This document shows, piece by piece, positions 8,698 through 17,483 of a stretch of 64,000 nucleotides of DNA. Source of the stretch: Muribaculaceae bacterium (lineage in GTDB: Bacteria > Bacteroidota > Bacteroidia > Bacteroidales > Muribaculaceae); contig JAFLTL010000001.1 of NCBI GenBank assembly GCA_022510505.1, positions 1 through 64,000 on the forward strand. Direction: 5' to 3'. Every line of letters starts with the position of its first letter. Within the stretch, counting starts at the first letter, position 1. Under the pieces are notes generated by a model that saw nothing but the letters and a program-made list of their open reading frames with translations, was not told the origin of the DNA and searched no databases. Position numbers and translations under genes: made by a program.

Positions 8698-9444
8698 TTA
8701 TTTCGGATAGTCGGTAATGATATAGTCCACACCAAGTTCGAGAAGAGCCTGCATGTTCTCGGGTTTGTTAACCGTCCATGCAAAAGTTGTCAATCCCAAA
8801 TCTTTGGTTTTTGCAACATATTCTTTTCCTTCCTTTAGAAACTTGGCTTGATTGTATGCCATTCCCCAGTAACCTTTATCCTTCAGTTCTTCAGGAGTGT
8901 TGGTTCCGTTAAGATAGGCTACCCTAAAGCCCCGTTTCATGTTTATCAGGTGCTCACATTCCTCCGATTTGAAAGAGAAAAAGATAATCTAGTTGTCATA
9001 ATCAATGTTTTTCTCGTCCATTGCCTTTATGATCTCGCTCACCGGTGCACCTTTACATTCCACAACGAATGTAAAACCGAGTGTCGCATTAATCAGGTCG
9101 AGAAAATCGTTAAATTTAGTGATGCTATCAAGTTCATCGAGGTTTCTTTGCAGAACCACCAATGTTGTATCATGATTATAATAGGGATCATGACATAGAA
9201 CGAGGACACTGTAGCGGGTCATCCTAACATCGGTTTCGGCACCGAAACTCCCAGAGCGATAGTTTCCTTGTAGCTTTGCAAGTCATTTTGTGTACCACCT
9301 TCGCGATTCCAATAACCGCGATGGGCGACTACCTGATTCTTGGGTAAATTGTTGGAATTAACTTCGACAGGAGAATCAGCCAAAGAAATTTGTGTTGCAA
9401 CTATTGCAAGGAGGAAGAATAAGTTAATTATTTTCTTTTTTCAT
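8698..9444 (-). pseudogene. Glycerophosphodiester phosphodiesterase, broken
   Basis: On the minus strand, pieces of one GDPD-family protein lie in order in changing frames. An ATG at 9444 runs into a stop within six codons; removing one A of the following A6 tract opens a signal peptide and QVVAHRGYWNREGG, the family's substrate-binding HRG motif. The frame shifts again near 9230-9245 (ALG to FGAETDV), continuing to HDPYYNHDT and VVECKGAP. An in-frame TAG at 8989-8991 is followed by the remainder (MKRGFRVAYLNG to ITDYPK, ending at 8698). Three lesions suggest real decay, though indel-type sequencing errors could explain two. The intact enzyme would release glycerol-3-phosphate, matching porin and glp genes upstream. 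Confidence 0.85.
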
Positions 9445-9448
9445 GATT

Positions 9449-9817
9449 TTAAGCAGGTGAATTACCAAAGGGAAATAGAGCAAGTCGCATCAGTTTGAAA
9501 TGTTGCAGGCCAAACGGAATGCCAATTACAGTCAAGCAGAACAATACACCCCAGAAAAGGTGTGTTAAAGCGATTGCGAAGCCCCCGAGAAACCACCATA
9601 TGACATTCATGATTCCTGCCAAACATCCCGACGGCCAACCATTATCTACAATTTTAGTTCCGAAAGGCCATAGAGCGACTGACGCGAGCTTTATTGTTTG
9701 TAATCCGAATGGAATGCCGATGATTGTTATCATCATCAACACGCTAGAAACGACATATTCGATGGCAATCAAGATGCCGCCAAACAAAAGCCAGAGGATA
9801 TTCAACAAAATATTCAT
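9449..9817 (-). CDS. YccF-domain inner membrane protein
   Basis: A 122-residue membrane protein with two copies of a YccF-type unit: each has a hydrophobic helix followed by the motif GIPFGLQ (GIPFGLQTIKLA near residue 34 and GIPFGLQHFKLM near 100). The family is widespread but has no firmly established biochemical role. It lies 4 bases upstream of the broken phosphodiesterase and 11 bases after the porin stop, apparently in the same minus-strand unit as glpABC; a functional link to glycerol-3-phosphate is not shown by the sequence. Confidence 0.88.
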   Translation of the reverse strand: MNILLNILWLLFGGILIAIEYVVSSVLMMITIIGIPFGLQTIKLASVALWPFGTKIVDNGWPSGCLAGIMNVIWWFLGGFAIALTHLFWGVLFCLTVIGIPFGLQHFKLMRLALFPFGNSPA

Positions 9818-9828
9818 GAGCGTTTAAA

Positions 9829-10941
9829 TTAGAAAATGAACAGACCCATAATTAGCACTTCGCTGCTATAGCGATGTCCACTGTTGGTGGCATCTGCTGC
9901 CAATGAAGTGTAATGGGAAAGAAGATAATTGGCTTGTATCTTAAGATGATTTATAAGCTGAAAATTAAATCCGATCAAACCGCGTTCGCGATTGTCGGGT
10001 AGTGTCTTGTTTATTTTGTCACGATATGTGTCAAACCTGACAACTGGGCACCATTTCCCAATATTATAAGCAGCCAGCAAATAGAAGGCATCTTCCTTTA
10101 CCAGCTGGATTCCGGAATGACTGCTCGACAGGTGTCCGTATTCCGAACGGACCACAAGGCCGTCGGGGTCATTATACCACGCACCCACAATAACTCGATT
10201 GAGTGGCAGATATTTGTTTCCCTGAACCTGGTTCCAAGGATAGGTTTCATTATCGAGGTTTCCGCTAAAGGTGTCAGGTGTATATTCACCCCAGGTATAG
10301 GAGAGTTTTACATTGAACTTCTTAATGGGATAGAACGTCAATGCCGCCATTATGTCCTTCGATTTGTTATTGTCATTCACACTTGGTAAGTGACCGTTGG
10401 TGATGGCTACATTATAGGTCAAGTGATGAAAGTCCTCAGTCGAGGATTTAAAAAGACTTCCCAATGCCATAATTCCGAGGTCGCGACCAAAATCGACATA
10501 GTCATATCCGATTGCATTTCGGCATACCATACGAGTGCAAATGGGAGCATAGTCTATGGTTTGATTGTTGGCAGGATTGACTAGATAATTTTCGTATCCT
10601 GCTGGAGAATTGAATTGTCCCACCCTTACTTGCAGCGCATCGCTGAATTTATAAGCTCCATAGGCATCAATAACCTGAATCGTCTTTTGATTTTCCCATC
10701 GTCCGCCGGTGTTTAGCCCGTTGAAAAGTTCTACCTGGGCAAAAATATAAGCTTTGTCGACGATAGGTGCGTTCATTGAGATTCGAAACTTCTTTATCAT
10801 GAACGTACTCGTTCCCTCGCCAACAGAATTATAGCCATATCCTGCTTGCAGATAACCTGAAAATTTGGGAATCTCAAAAGCCATTCCGTCAAGAAATGCC
10901 GAAATAAAACAAGTAATCAGTAGGAGTTTGATTTTTATCAT
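9829..10941 (-). CDS. Outer-membrane porin (phosphate-selective OprO/P-like)
   Basis: A 370-residue beta-barrel protein. The start ATG at 10941 gives a clean signal peptide (MIKIKLLLITCFISAFLDGMA) ending before the mature FEIPKFSGYLQAGYGY; earlier in-frame codons overlap glpC and lack signal character. The mature part alternates amphipathic strands typical of OprP/O-like porins and ends with hydrophobic residues and a terminal Phe, the usual BAM recognition pattern. It begins 5 bases after glpC, so it is the fourth gene of a glpA-glpB-glpC-porin unit. Uptake of glycerol-3-phosphate, glycerophosphodiesters or phosphate is the natural inference, consistent with the decayed phosphodiesterase downstream. 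Confidence 0.85.
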   Translation of the reverse strand: MIKIKLLLITCFISAFLDGMAFEIPKFSGYLQAGYGYNSVGEGTSTFMIKKFRISMNAPIVDKAYIFAQVELFNGLNTGGRWENQKTIQVIDAYGAYKFSDALQVRVGQFNSPAGYENYLVNPANNQTIDYAPICTRMVCRNAIGYDYVDFGRDLGIMALGSLFKSSTEDFHHLTYNVAITNGHLPSVNDNNKSKDIMAALTFYPIKKFNVKLSYTWGEYTPDTFSGNLDNETYPWNQVQGNKYLPLNRVIVGAWYNDPDGLVVRSEYGHLSSSHSGIQLVKEDAFYLLAAYNIGKWCPVVRFDTYRDKINKTLPDNRERGLIGFNFQLINHLKIQANYLLSHYTSLAADATNSGHRYSSEVLIMGLFIF

Positions 10942-10945
10942 ATTG

Positions 10946-12193
10946 TCAATTGTTTTTGTTAGCCTCCCTTGTGGTTTCATAGTCAAGTGCTTCTGCAATT
11001 ATTGAAATGGGATTCTGCACTGTGTAGGATGTCGACATTTCAATCTGTCTTTTGCAAGACTCGCAGTCACAGGCCACAACATCCGGATCGCTTTTTTTTA
11101 TTCTGTCGAACAACAAAGTTCCTATTTCCTGTGCAAATTCATAATTTTCTTTCTTATACCCGAAGGTTCCGGCCATTCCGCAACAAGTGGAATCAAGCAT
11201 CGTTACTTTTGAACCGGGAATCATTGACAGCAGTTTATATGAAAAAATCGGCCATCCAAGTTTTTCCATATGACATGAAGTATGATAAACGATTCTCTTT
11301 TTAAAATCTTTTCTGAAAACCAACTTGATTTTGCCTTCATCCACTAGATTGTAGAGATAACGAGTGGCCATTATGACGTTTTCTCTGATATCTTCTGTAT
11401 CGAGGTTCAGGATATTGGCATATTCGTTACGAATTGTCATGGTGCAGCTTGGACTTGTAGTTAGCACGTCATAATTCTCGTCAACGACTTTCTTTATGAT
11501 ATTTATATTATTACGAGCATGCTCCAATGCTTTCTTCGTCAAGCCGTTCATAATCATAGGGAGTCCACAGCATTTTTCATCCTTTAGAAGGAAAACGCCA
11601 ATTCCCGACGCATTCAAAATCTTTATAAGATCCTCGCCCAATTGGGGATAGTTAAAATTGACATAACATCCATGGAAGTAATAAACTTTTGTTGTAAACT
11701 TGGACTGGGACTTCTCATAATTTTCTTTGTAGACCCTCTCGAAATCGTGAGATCCATAAAGAGGCATCATTCTACGGGAATCGATATGGAGAGTCAAGTC
11801 GAGAGCAGATTTAAACCATCTTGCCCTAAGAAGTCCATTAACCAAAGAAGAAGCTTTTGTCGATAATTTTCCAACCTTGTCGGTATTTGCAAGCAATTGA
11901 TCGCGCAAACTAACATTCTTGGGTGCATGTTTTAATCGGACAACCTGAATTATATCAGCAATCTTCACATTAGACGGACAAGCGACTTCACATCTCTTAC
12001 AATTGATGCAATATTTTAACGTTTCGTCGAAATATTTTATATCCTTCAGGCGATACCTTTCTCCATCGGGGCCCGCTTGTTTAGGACCGGGAAAGTCCTG
12101 GTTAACTGTAGTCACCGGACAATAGGCCGTGCAAACCGAACATTTCATACACTGCTCGAAATTGTCCTCACTATATTTAAAATAGTTTATCAT
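10946..12193 (-). CDS. glpC: Anaerobic glycerol-3-phosphate dehydrogenase subunit C
   Basis: A 415-residue iron-sulfur subunit. Two ferredoxin-like cysteine clusters near the N-terminus (CMKCSVCTAYCP about residue 16 and CINCKRCEVACP about 62) bind [4Fe-4S] centres, and two CCG-domain motifs follow (KCCGLP about 202 and TCCGMAG about 348). GlpC anchors the GlpAB dimer to the membrane and passes electrons to menaquinone. The start overlaps glpB by four bases, showing translational coupling. Length and motif order match the family. Confidence 0.95.
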   Translation of the reverse strand: MINYFKYSEDNFEQCMKCSVCTAYCPVTTVNQDFPGPKQAGPDGERYRLKDIKYFDETLKYCINCKRCEVACPSNVKIADIIQVVRLKHAPKNVSLRDQLLANTDKVGKLSTKASSLVNGLLRARWFKSALDLTLHIDSRRMMPLYGSHDFERVYKENYEKSQSKFTTKVYYFHGCYVNFNYPQLGEDLIKILNASGIGVFLLKDEKCCGLPMIMNGLTKKALEHARNNINIIKKVVDENYDVLTTSPSCTMTIRNEYANILNLDTEDIRENVIMATRYLYNLVDEGKIKLVFRKDFKKRIVYHTSCHMEKLGWPIFSYKLLSMIPGSKVTMLDSTCCGMAGTFGYKKENYEFAQEIGTLLFDRIKKSDPDVVACDCESCKRQIEMSTSYTVQNPISIIAEALDYETTREANKNN

Positions 12194-13443
12194 GACATTT
12201 TGTCTTTTAAATGTTCAGCCACATATACCGATGAAGCAAGAGTTACTCCTCCTCCTACGCCATCATACAACGGATCAAAGCTGCCTCCTAGAATACCACC
12301 TATTGCATAAACATTTTCCAATACCTGTCCTTCAAGATAACATTGGAAAGACTCGTTGGTTTTCAGGCCGAATTTCATGAATGGCTGTGAATCAAAAAAA
12401 TTACGGTCATACCATTCAGATCGATTGTCACTTGACGTCACATCCAAATTGAATATCGGCTCATAAACGTGGTAGTTGTTGGACTTGATTCCTCGGCTGA
12501 AGTAACTTCCAGTTGCCATTATATAATTTTCGGCACTGACTTTAGTGGTGCCAAGATTCGACGTGAAAATGTGACTCAATCGGTGTTCTACAAACTCTCC
12601 ATCGGTCACCGAGTCACCCATAAGATACCAACCACCAAGATCACTGAAATATTGCTGAAGAAGAATTTTTATCCTGATTCCCGGAACAGCCACAGGGATG
12701 GTTGTTACAGTGTAGACCTTACAGTCGACCTGGTTTCTCAGGTCCTTTATTTGCTGAGTATCGTTCAGTCCGACTACACCCGGTATGATAGCGATGTCGG
12801 CATCGCCGATATGGTTGTTTATGACTTGAGCATAGCGCCTCACCCCGTCGTCGGTTAAAGCCCGCGCTATGTTCGGTGCTCTCATTTCGGTTGGGTTGTT
12901 TCTTAAAATGTTGAATTCCTTTATGTTGACCGAAGATTTGTTTGTCGAAACACCCAATTTTTCGAATCCCTGTGCCAAGAAATTAGGGTAGAAGTCAAGA
13001 AAGCCGTCAATTCCAATAATCGCAACTTTCCTGAAAGGAATATTTTCCAACGAATCGAGAGTTAGGTGATCTTTTAAAGTTAGCCATGATGGAACAAAGA
13101 AACCGAAAGGGGTTAGTCGAAAATGATTTATATGGTGATCTCCTTTCAACTCAATACCAGCATCTTTCAATATCTGTTTTGCATCATCGAGAACAATTGA
13201 CAATGGCAATTGTTTCGAAATTTTCCGATAGGGGTGATCATTGGGCAAACGGTCGATAAATTGAAGAGGTTGCATGACTTCTTCGTTTCCAAATTTACTC
13301 ATCAAACCAAAAGCACCGGAACTGAAATGCAATGCGCTTTGACCTGAGGAAACTATTATGACACTTTTACCCGATTTAATAAGCTTTATCCCTGCAACAA
13401 GTGCTGCAAGTCCTCCACCTATTATTACTACATCGGCTTTCAT
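12190..13443 (-). CDS. glpB: Anaerobic glycerol-3-phosphate dehydrogenase subunit B
   Basis: A 417-residue flavoprotein subunit. The N-terminal dinucleotide-binding fold VVIIGGGLAALVAGIKL (residues 4-20) and the C-terminal GGILGGSFDP and GGGVTLAS segments are typical of GlpB. With GlpA it forms the catalytic dimer oxidising sn-glycerol-3-phosphate to dihydroxyacetone phosphate under anaerobic conditions. It overlaps both glpA and glpC by four bases. No truncation is seen. Confidence 0.94.
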   Translation of the reverse strand: MKADVVIIGGGLAALVAGIKLIKSGKSVIIVSSGQSALHFSSGAFGLMSKFGNEEVMQPLQFIDRLPNDHPYRKISKQLPLSIVLDDAKQILKDAGIELKGDHHINHFRLTPFGFFVPSWLTLKDHLTLDSLENIPFRKVAIIGIDGFLDFYPNFLAQGFEKLGVSTNKSSVNIKEFNILRNNPTEMRAPNIARALTDDGVRRYAQVINNHIGDADIAIIPGVVGLNDTQQIKDLRNQVDCKVYTVTTIPVAVPGIRIKILLQQYFSDLGGWYLMGDSVTDGEFVEHRLSHIFTSNLGTTKVSAENYIMATGSYFSRGIKSNNYHVYEPIFNLDVTSSDNRSEWYDRNFFDSQPFMKFGLKTNESFQCYLEGQVLENVYAIGGILGGSFDPLYDGVGGGVTLASSVYVAEHLKDKMS

Positions 13444-15062
13444 AGAATTCTTTTATCCACAGGAATATTCTCTTTGTGAACGTAGGAGTCAAGACCGCAA
13501 ACCCCATTGTATAACCAAGTTGTCAGTTCGACTTTCGATAGCGTGTCACCCCAGCCAATAGGAAAAACTCCTTGCCATCGTTCATTTAGAAATGATCCTA
13601 GATTGCCCAAGGGATCTTTTTGAATGTCACAATACTCACTTAATAATCCGGCAGAACGGCCCGAACACAACTGTCCTTGACAGGGCCCCATTCCCATTCG
13701 GGTTCTTCTTCGCAGATCGAATAGATTCGTAGCTTCCAGCGATTCAATGGCATATTTGATTTCAGCGGTCGAAACCTGTTCACACTCACAAACAAGAGCA
13801 TTGTCAAATTTATCTCCTTTTTTGATTGCATTACTCATGGAACCGTGGCGTCCTTTTACTGCCCTTTCCCGGAATGTCAGAAGTCCATCGATTTCCTCTA
13901 CATTATTCTCTGAACCTGGCAAAGGCTTTATGGCCGTCTGGCATGGCATGTAATTTCCAAGTTTCCTGCATACCATGTTTGTAACGGATTCAGCCATAAG
14001 TCGGTAAGTCATTAATTTGCCTCCAGTGATAGTTATGAATCCTTCTATACCATCACGTTGCTTATGATCGATGCAAACATAACCGCGGCTGATATCTCGT
14101 CCTGACGATCCTATTTCATTGGCAACCAGAGGTCTGACCCCCGAATAGGTCCTTATTATTCTTGTTGTAGCTACACGTGGTGACAATTTGGCCCCCTCTT
14201 TTAGTAGCAGATCTACTTCTTCAACGTTAACTCTCAAATTATCTATTTCATCGAAAGAAACATGTTGGGAAGTTGTGCCCAATATACTTATCGTGTCATT
14301 TGGAACAAGAATGTCAGCATCAGATGCTTTTCGACATCTGTTCAATACAACATTATTTATTCTATGACCGAAAATCAGCAGCGTGCCCTTCGAAGGGCAC
14401 ATTTTTATTTCTATTTCGGCGAGCCGGGCTATATTGTGACTCCAAATACCAGCCGCATTGACGATAGTTTTACCGTAATACTCTCTTTTCTCTCCCGTTT
14501 TAGTGTTTATTGTCTTGACACCCACTACCCTGACACCCGATAAAATCAATTCCGTTACTTGGGTATAAGTCTTGTAGTCGGCTCCATGGCGGCGAGCATC
14601 GATGACATTTGCGGTGGTCAATCTGAAAGGGTCAATAGAGGCGTCGGGAACTTTTACAGCCCCGATAATGTTTGGATTAGCGGCCCCCTCAAGCTTTAAA
14701 GCTTCTTTCGGATCGATAACCTCAACCGCGATTCCGGCTTTGCGGCATGATTCTACAAAGAGTTTTTGATAACTCAGATCATCTTCGGGAAGCGAGAGGA
14801 AAAGGCCTCCATGGTCTTCGATACAGTGACGCGCGATTCTTTTCAAAATAAGGTTTTCCTTCATACATTCAGCTGCGCCTTCAGTGTTTGCAACCGCATA
14901 TCTTGCGCCACTGTGAAGTAAACCATGGTTTCGACCGGTTGCACCGACCGAAAAATCAAAACGTTCCAGAAGCAAGGTCTTCAAGCCTCTCATTGAACAG
15001 TCGCGTGCTGTACCTGCTCCCGTTATGCCTCCTCCTATAATGATAACATCATAAGATTCCAT
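13440..15062 (-). CDS. glpA: Anaerobic glycerol-3-phosphate dehydrogenase subunit A
   Basis: A 540-residue FAD-dependent dehydrogenase. The FAD motif VIIIGGGITGAGTARDC begins at residue 6 and a C-terminal BFD-like [2Fe-2S] domain carries CECEQVS and the GPCQGQLC motif. The start is placed at ATG 15062 (MESYDV), because the in-frame ATG at 15083 overlaps the -7 promoter box. It catalyses glycerol-3-phosphate oxidation to dihydroxyacetone phosphate together with GlpB, with GlpC as electron acceptor. It is first in the operon glpABC-porin-yccF-(GDPD). Confidence 0.95.
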   Translation of the reverse strand: MESYDVIIIGGGITGAGTARDCSMRGLKTLLLERFDFSVGATGRNHGLLHSGARYAVANTEGAAECMKENLILKRIARHCIEDHGGLFLSLPEDDLSYQKLFVESCRKAGIAVEVIDPKEALKLEGAANPNIIGAVKVPDASIDPFRLTTANVIDARRHGADYKTYTQVTELILSGVRVVGVKTINTKTGEKREYYGKTIVNAAGIWSHNIARLAEIEIKMCPSKGTLLIFGHRINNVVLNRCRKASDADILVPNDTISILGTTSQHVSFDEIDNLRVNVEEVDLLLKEGAKLSPRVATTRIIRTYSGVRPLVANEIGSSGRDISRGYVCIDHKQRDGIEGFITITGGKLMTYRLMAESVTNMVCRKLGNYMPCQTAIKPLPGSENNVEEIDGLLTFRERAVKGRHGSMSNAIKKGDKFDNALVCECEQVSTAEIKYAIESLEATNLFDLRRRTRMGMGPCQGQLCSGRSAGLLSEYCDIQKDPLGNLGSFLNERWQGVFPIGWGDTLSKVELTTWLYNGVCGLDSYVHKENIPVDKRIL

Positions 15063-15082
15063 AAACGTCAAATTTGTCCCCA

Positions 15083-15090
15083 CAAAAATA
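15083..15090 (-). promoter_or_regulatory. -7 element of the glpABC operon
   Basis: On the minus strand TATTTTTG (15090 to 15083) fits TAnnTTTG. It predicts a start near 15077 and a 15-base leader before the ATG at 15062, which helps decide the glpA start. A possible TTG -33 lies 22 bp upstream, inside the terminator hairpin of the preceding gene. Confidence 0.6.
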
Positions 15091-15126
15091 GGAAAAGTTG
15101 ACCTCCTGAAAACAAGAGGTCAACTT
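15087..15126 (-). terminator. Intrinsic terminator of the EF-G2 gene
   Basis: AAGTTGACCTC and GAGGTCAACTT form a perfect 11-bp stem around a 10-base loop, followed on the minus strand by TTCCTATTTTT. It sits about 25 bases past the EF-G2 stop and overlaps the promoter region of glpA. Confidence 0.85.
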
Positions 15127-15149
15127 CCTTATTATAATTATAATACTCG

Positions 15150-17309
15150 TCAATCTTCGTCTTTCTGCTTCTCGGCATATTCCTTGAGTAGTTTCTCTTG
15201 GACATCCGACGGAACCAATTCATAGGAACTAAACTTCATGGTGAACGACGATCGTCCGCCGGTTATGGAGCTCAACGCTGTCGAATAACTCGACATTTCC
15301 TTCAATGGCACTTTTGCCGAAATCTTTTCGAAACCGCTGTCGCTTGACATTCCCATGATAATTGCTCTTCTACCTTGAAGATCGCTCATGACATCACCCA
15401 TTACATCTGATGGAACCATCACTTCCACATCATATACCGGTTCAAGTATCTTGGGATTGGCATTGCGGAACGCCTCGCTGAATGCATTACGACCCGCCAG
15501 ACGGAACGAAATTTCATTTGAATCAACCGGGTGCATCTTACCGTCATATATACAAACACGAACGTCGCGTGCGTAGCTGCCTGTTAAAGGACCCTGTTCC
15601 ATGCGGTCCATCAAACCTTTAACAATTGCCGGGATAAAGCGAGCGTCTATTGCTCCACCAACGATACAATTGTAAATAATCAGTTTTCCGCCCCATTCCA
15701 TTGGAATTTCCTGCTTGTCGCGAACACTCATTTTAAATTCCTGATTACCGAACTTGTAGGTGTCGGGCTCGGGCATTCCTTCAGTGTAGGGTTCCACAAT
15801 CAGGTGAACTTCACCGAACTGCCCTGCACCACCACTTTGTTTCTTATGGCGGTAATCGGCTCGTGAAGCTTTAGTGATTGTTTCGCGATATGGTATACGC
15901 GGTTCTTCAAACACGATTGGCAGTTTGTCGTTATTCTCGACTCTCCATTTTAATGTGCGAAGGTGGAATTCTCCCTGTCCTGAGAGGATGGTCTGTTTGA
16001 GTTCCTTTGACTGTTCGATCTCCCAAGTGGGATCCTCTTCGTGCATTCTTGATAGAATACCGCTAAGTTTTTCGGCATCACTCTCGGTAACAGGACGAAC
16101 CGCACGTGAGTATTTAGGAGCCGGATATTTGATAAAGTCGAATACATAATCACAACCTTTCTCATCAAGAGTGTTTCCGCGACGAACATCCTTCAGTTTT
16201 ACAGTAGCACCTATGTCACCAGCACATAATTTGTCGACACTTTCTCTAATTTGTCCACAAACACAATATAATTGAGCCAAACGCTCTTTAGTTCCACGGC
16301 TGACATTGTCAAGGTCGGCACCGGCCTGGAGAGTGCCCGACATAACTTTGAAGTATTGAACTTCACCGATGTGGGGCTCCACAGTAGTTTTGAACATAAA
16401 GATAGAAACCGGACCGTTGGGGTCGGGTTTTACCTTTACTCCTTCAGTTGTTTCGGGTGCCGGCATTTCATCAACAAAAGGCACCACATTACCAAGGAAC
16501 TCCATCATGCGACGAACGCCCATATCTTTTTGTGCTGAAATGCAGAAAACAGGCATGATTGAACGAGTTACAAGACCTTTTCTGATACCTTCGCGCATTT
16601 CGTCTTCGGAAAGGATTCCTTCTTCAAAGAATTTTTCCATCAGGGCTTCATCATTTTCAGCAGCAGCTTCTATCAACTGCTGGTTCATTTCCTCGGCTTT
16701 GGCTTTTTCAGAATCGGGGATATCCTCGATTTTAGGAGCACCTCCATCGGGGCCCCATGTAAGCTTCTTCATTAACAAAACGTCGATAACCGAGTTGAAA
16801 CCTGCGCCACATGCTAAAGGATATTGTACAGGCACAATTTTCGGGCCGAATGATTCGCGCATTTGTTCCATTACATTGTCGAAATCGGCTTTCTCTCCAT
16901 CGAGTTGGTTGATGGCAAACATTACCGGCTTGCCAACAGAATTTGCGGTTCTGAATATATTCTGTGTTCCGACCTCCACTCCATACTGGGCATTTACCAG
17001 AATGACAGCAGTGTCGGTTACATTAAGGGCAGTAACTGCGTTTCCCACGAAGTCATCGGCTCCAGGGCAGTCAATCACATTCAATTTTTTACCATTGAAT
17101 TCGGCATAGAAAATGGTCGAGAAAACCGACGAGCCATATTCTTTTTCTACTGGGAAATAATCGCTGACAGTATTTCCGGCTGCGATTGAACCTCTTCTTT
17201 TGATTACACCGGTCTCAAACAACATGGCTTCGGCCAAAGTCGTTTTACCGGAACCCTTGCTTCCAAGCAAAGATATGTTCTTGATTTCTTTTGTGTTATA
17301 AATTTTCAT
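15150..17309 (-). CDS. fusA2: Elongation factor G paralogue (EF-G2) lacking the catalytic GTPase histidine
   Basis: A 719-residue translational GTPase homologue with all EF-G domains. The P-loop GSKGSGKT (16-23) is intact, but G3 reads DCPGA (80-84) where housekeeping EF-G has DTPGH; the catalytic histidine is replaced by alanine. The switch I sequence ERGITI is also absent (KEYGSSVF around 56-63) and G4 is NQLD. Bacteroides species carry an EF-G2 of this type, reported in B. thetaiotaomicron to support slow translocation without GTP hydrolysis during carbon limitation and under control of the CRP-like regulator Cur. I infer the same role. The gene is monocistronic and diverges from lon. Confidence 0.9.
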   Translation of the reverse strand: MKIYNTKEIKNISLLGSKGSGKTTLAEAMLFETGVIKRRGSIAAGNTVSDYFPVEKEYGSSVFSTIFYAEFNGKKLNVIDCPGADDFVGNAVTALNVTDTAVILVNAQYGVEVGTQNIFRTANSVGKPVMFAINQLDGEKADFDNVMEQMRESFGPKIVPVQYPLACGAGFNSVIDVLLMKKLTWGPDGGAPKIEDIPDSEKAKAEEMNQQLIEAAAENDEALMEKFFEEGILSEDEMREGIRKGLVTRSIMPVFCISAQKDMGVRRMMEFLGNVVPFVDEMPAPETTEGVKVKPDPNGPVSIFMFKTTVEPHIGEVQYFKVMSGTLQAGADLDNVSRGTKERLAQLYCVCGQIRESVDKLCAGDIGATVKLKDVRRGNTLDEKGCDYVFDFIKYPAPKYSRAVRPVTESDAEKLSGILSRMHEEDPTWEIEQSKELKQTILSGQGEFHLRTLKWRVENNDKLPIVFEEPRIPYRETITKASRADYRHKKQSGGAGQFGEVHLIVEPYTEGMPEPDTYKFGNQEFKMSVRDKQEIPMEWGGKLIIYNCIVGGAIDARFIPAIVKGLMDRMEQGPLTGSYARDVRVCIYDGKMHPVDSNEISFRLAGRNAFSEAFRNANPKILEPVYDVEVMVPSDVMGDVMSDLQGRRAIIMGMSSDSGFEKISAKVPLKEMSSYSTALSSITGGRSSFTMKFSSYELVPSDVQEKLLKEYAEKQKDED

Positions 17310-17415
17310 TTGATTGGTAAATTATATGTTTTTCATTGGTTTCAATCCAGAAGGGTTTCTTCCCTAAAATCGGAGCATAAAAGTATAACATTTAGAATAA
17401 TAAAGGACAAGATGT

Positions 17416-17437
17416 AAATATGTTTCAAAACATATTT
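17416..17437. promoter_or_regulatory. Perfect palindrome, candidate operator between EF-G2 and lon
   Basis: AAATATGTTT, a two-base CA spacer and AAACATATTT form a perfect 10-bp inverted repeat. It lies 47 bp before the lon ATG and about 107 bp before the EF-G2 ATG. No T-tract follows, so it looks like a dimeric transcription-factor site; a Cur-like or other regulator is a guess. Confidence 0.6.
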
Positions 17438-17470
17438 CGCGACGAGCACATTTCTTTATAAAAAAAGATA

Positions 17471-17478
17471 TAATTTTG
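17471..17478 (+). promoter_or_regulatory. Candidate -7 element of lon
   Basis: TAATTTTG matches TAnnTTTG exactly but lies only 5 bases before the lon ATG, so transcription would begin at or next to the start codon. A -33 TTTG is not evident, only TTTC at 17451. Either lon is leaderless or this match is fortuitous. Confidence 0.4.
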
Positions 17479-17483
17479 TATCT

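Noticed and set aside
8989-9222. Two separate small genes for the GDPD fragments
   Set aside because: The fragments are in order, share one family and are separated by a single in-frame TAG and frameshifts, so one broken gene is the simpler reading.
15063-15083. Alternative GlpA start at 15083
   Set aside because: The codon overlaps the -7 box TATTTTTG and adds seven residues without family similarity; ATG 15062 follows a 15-base leader.
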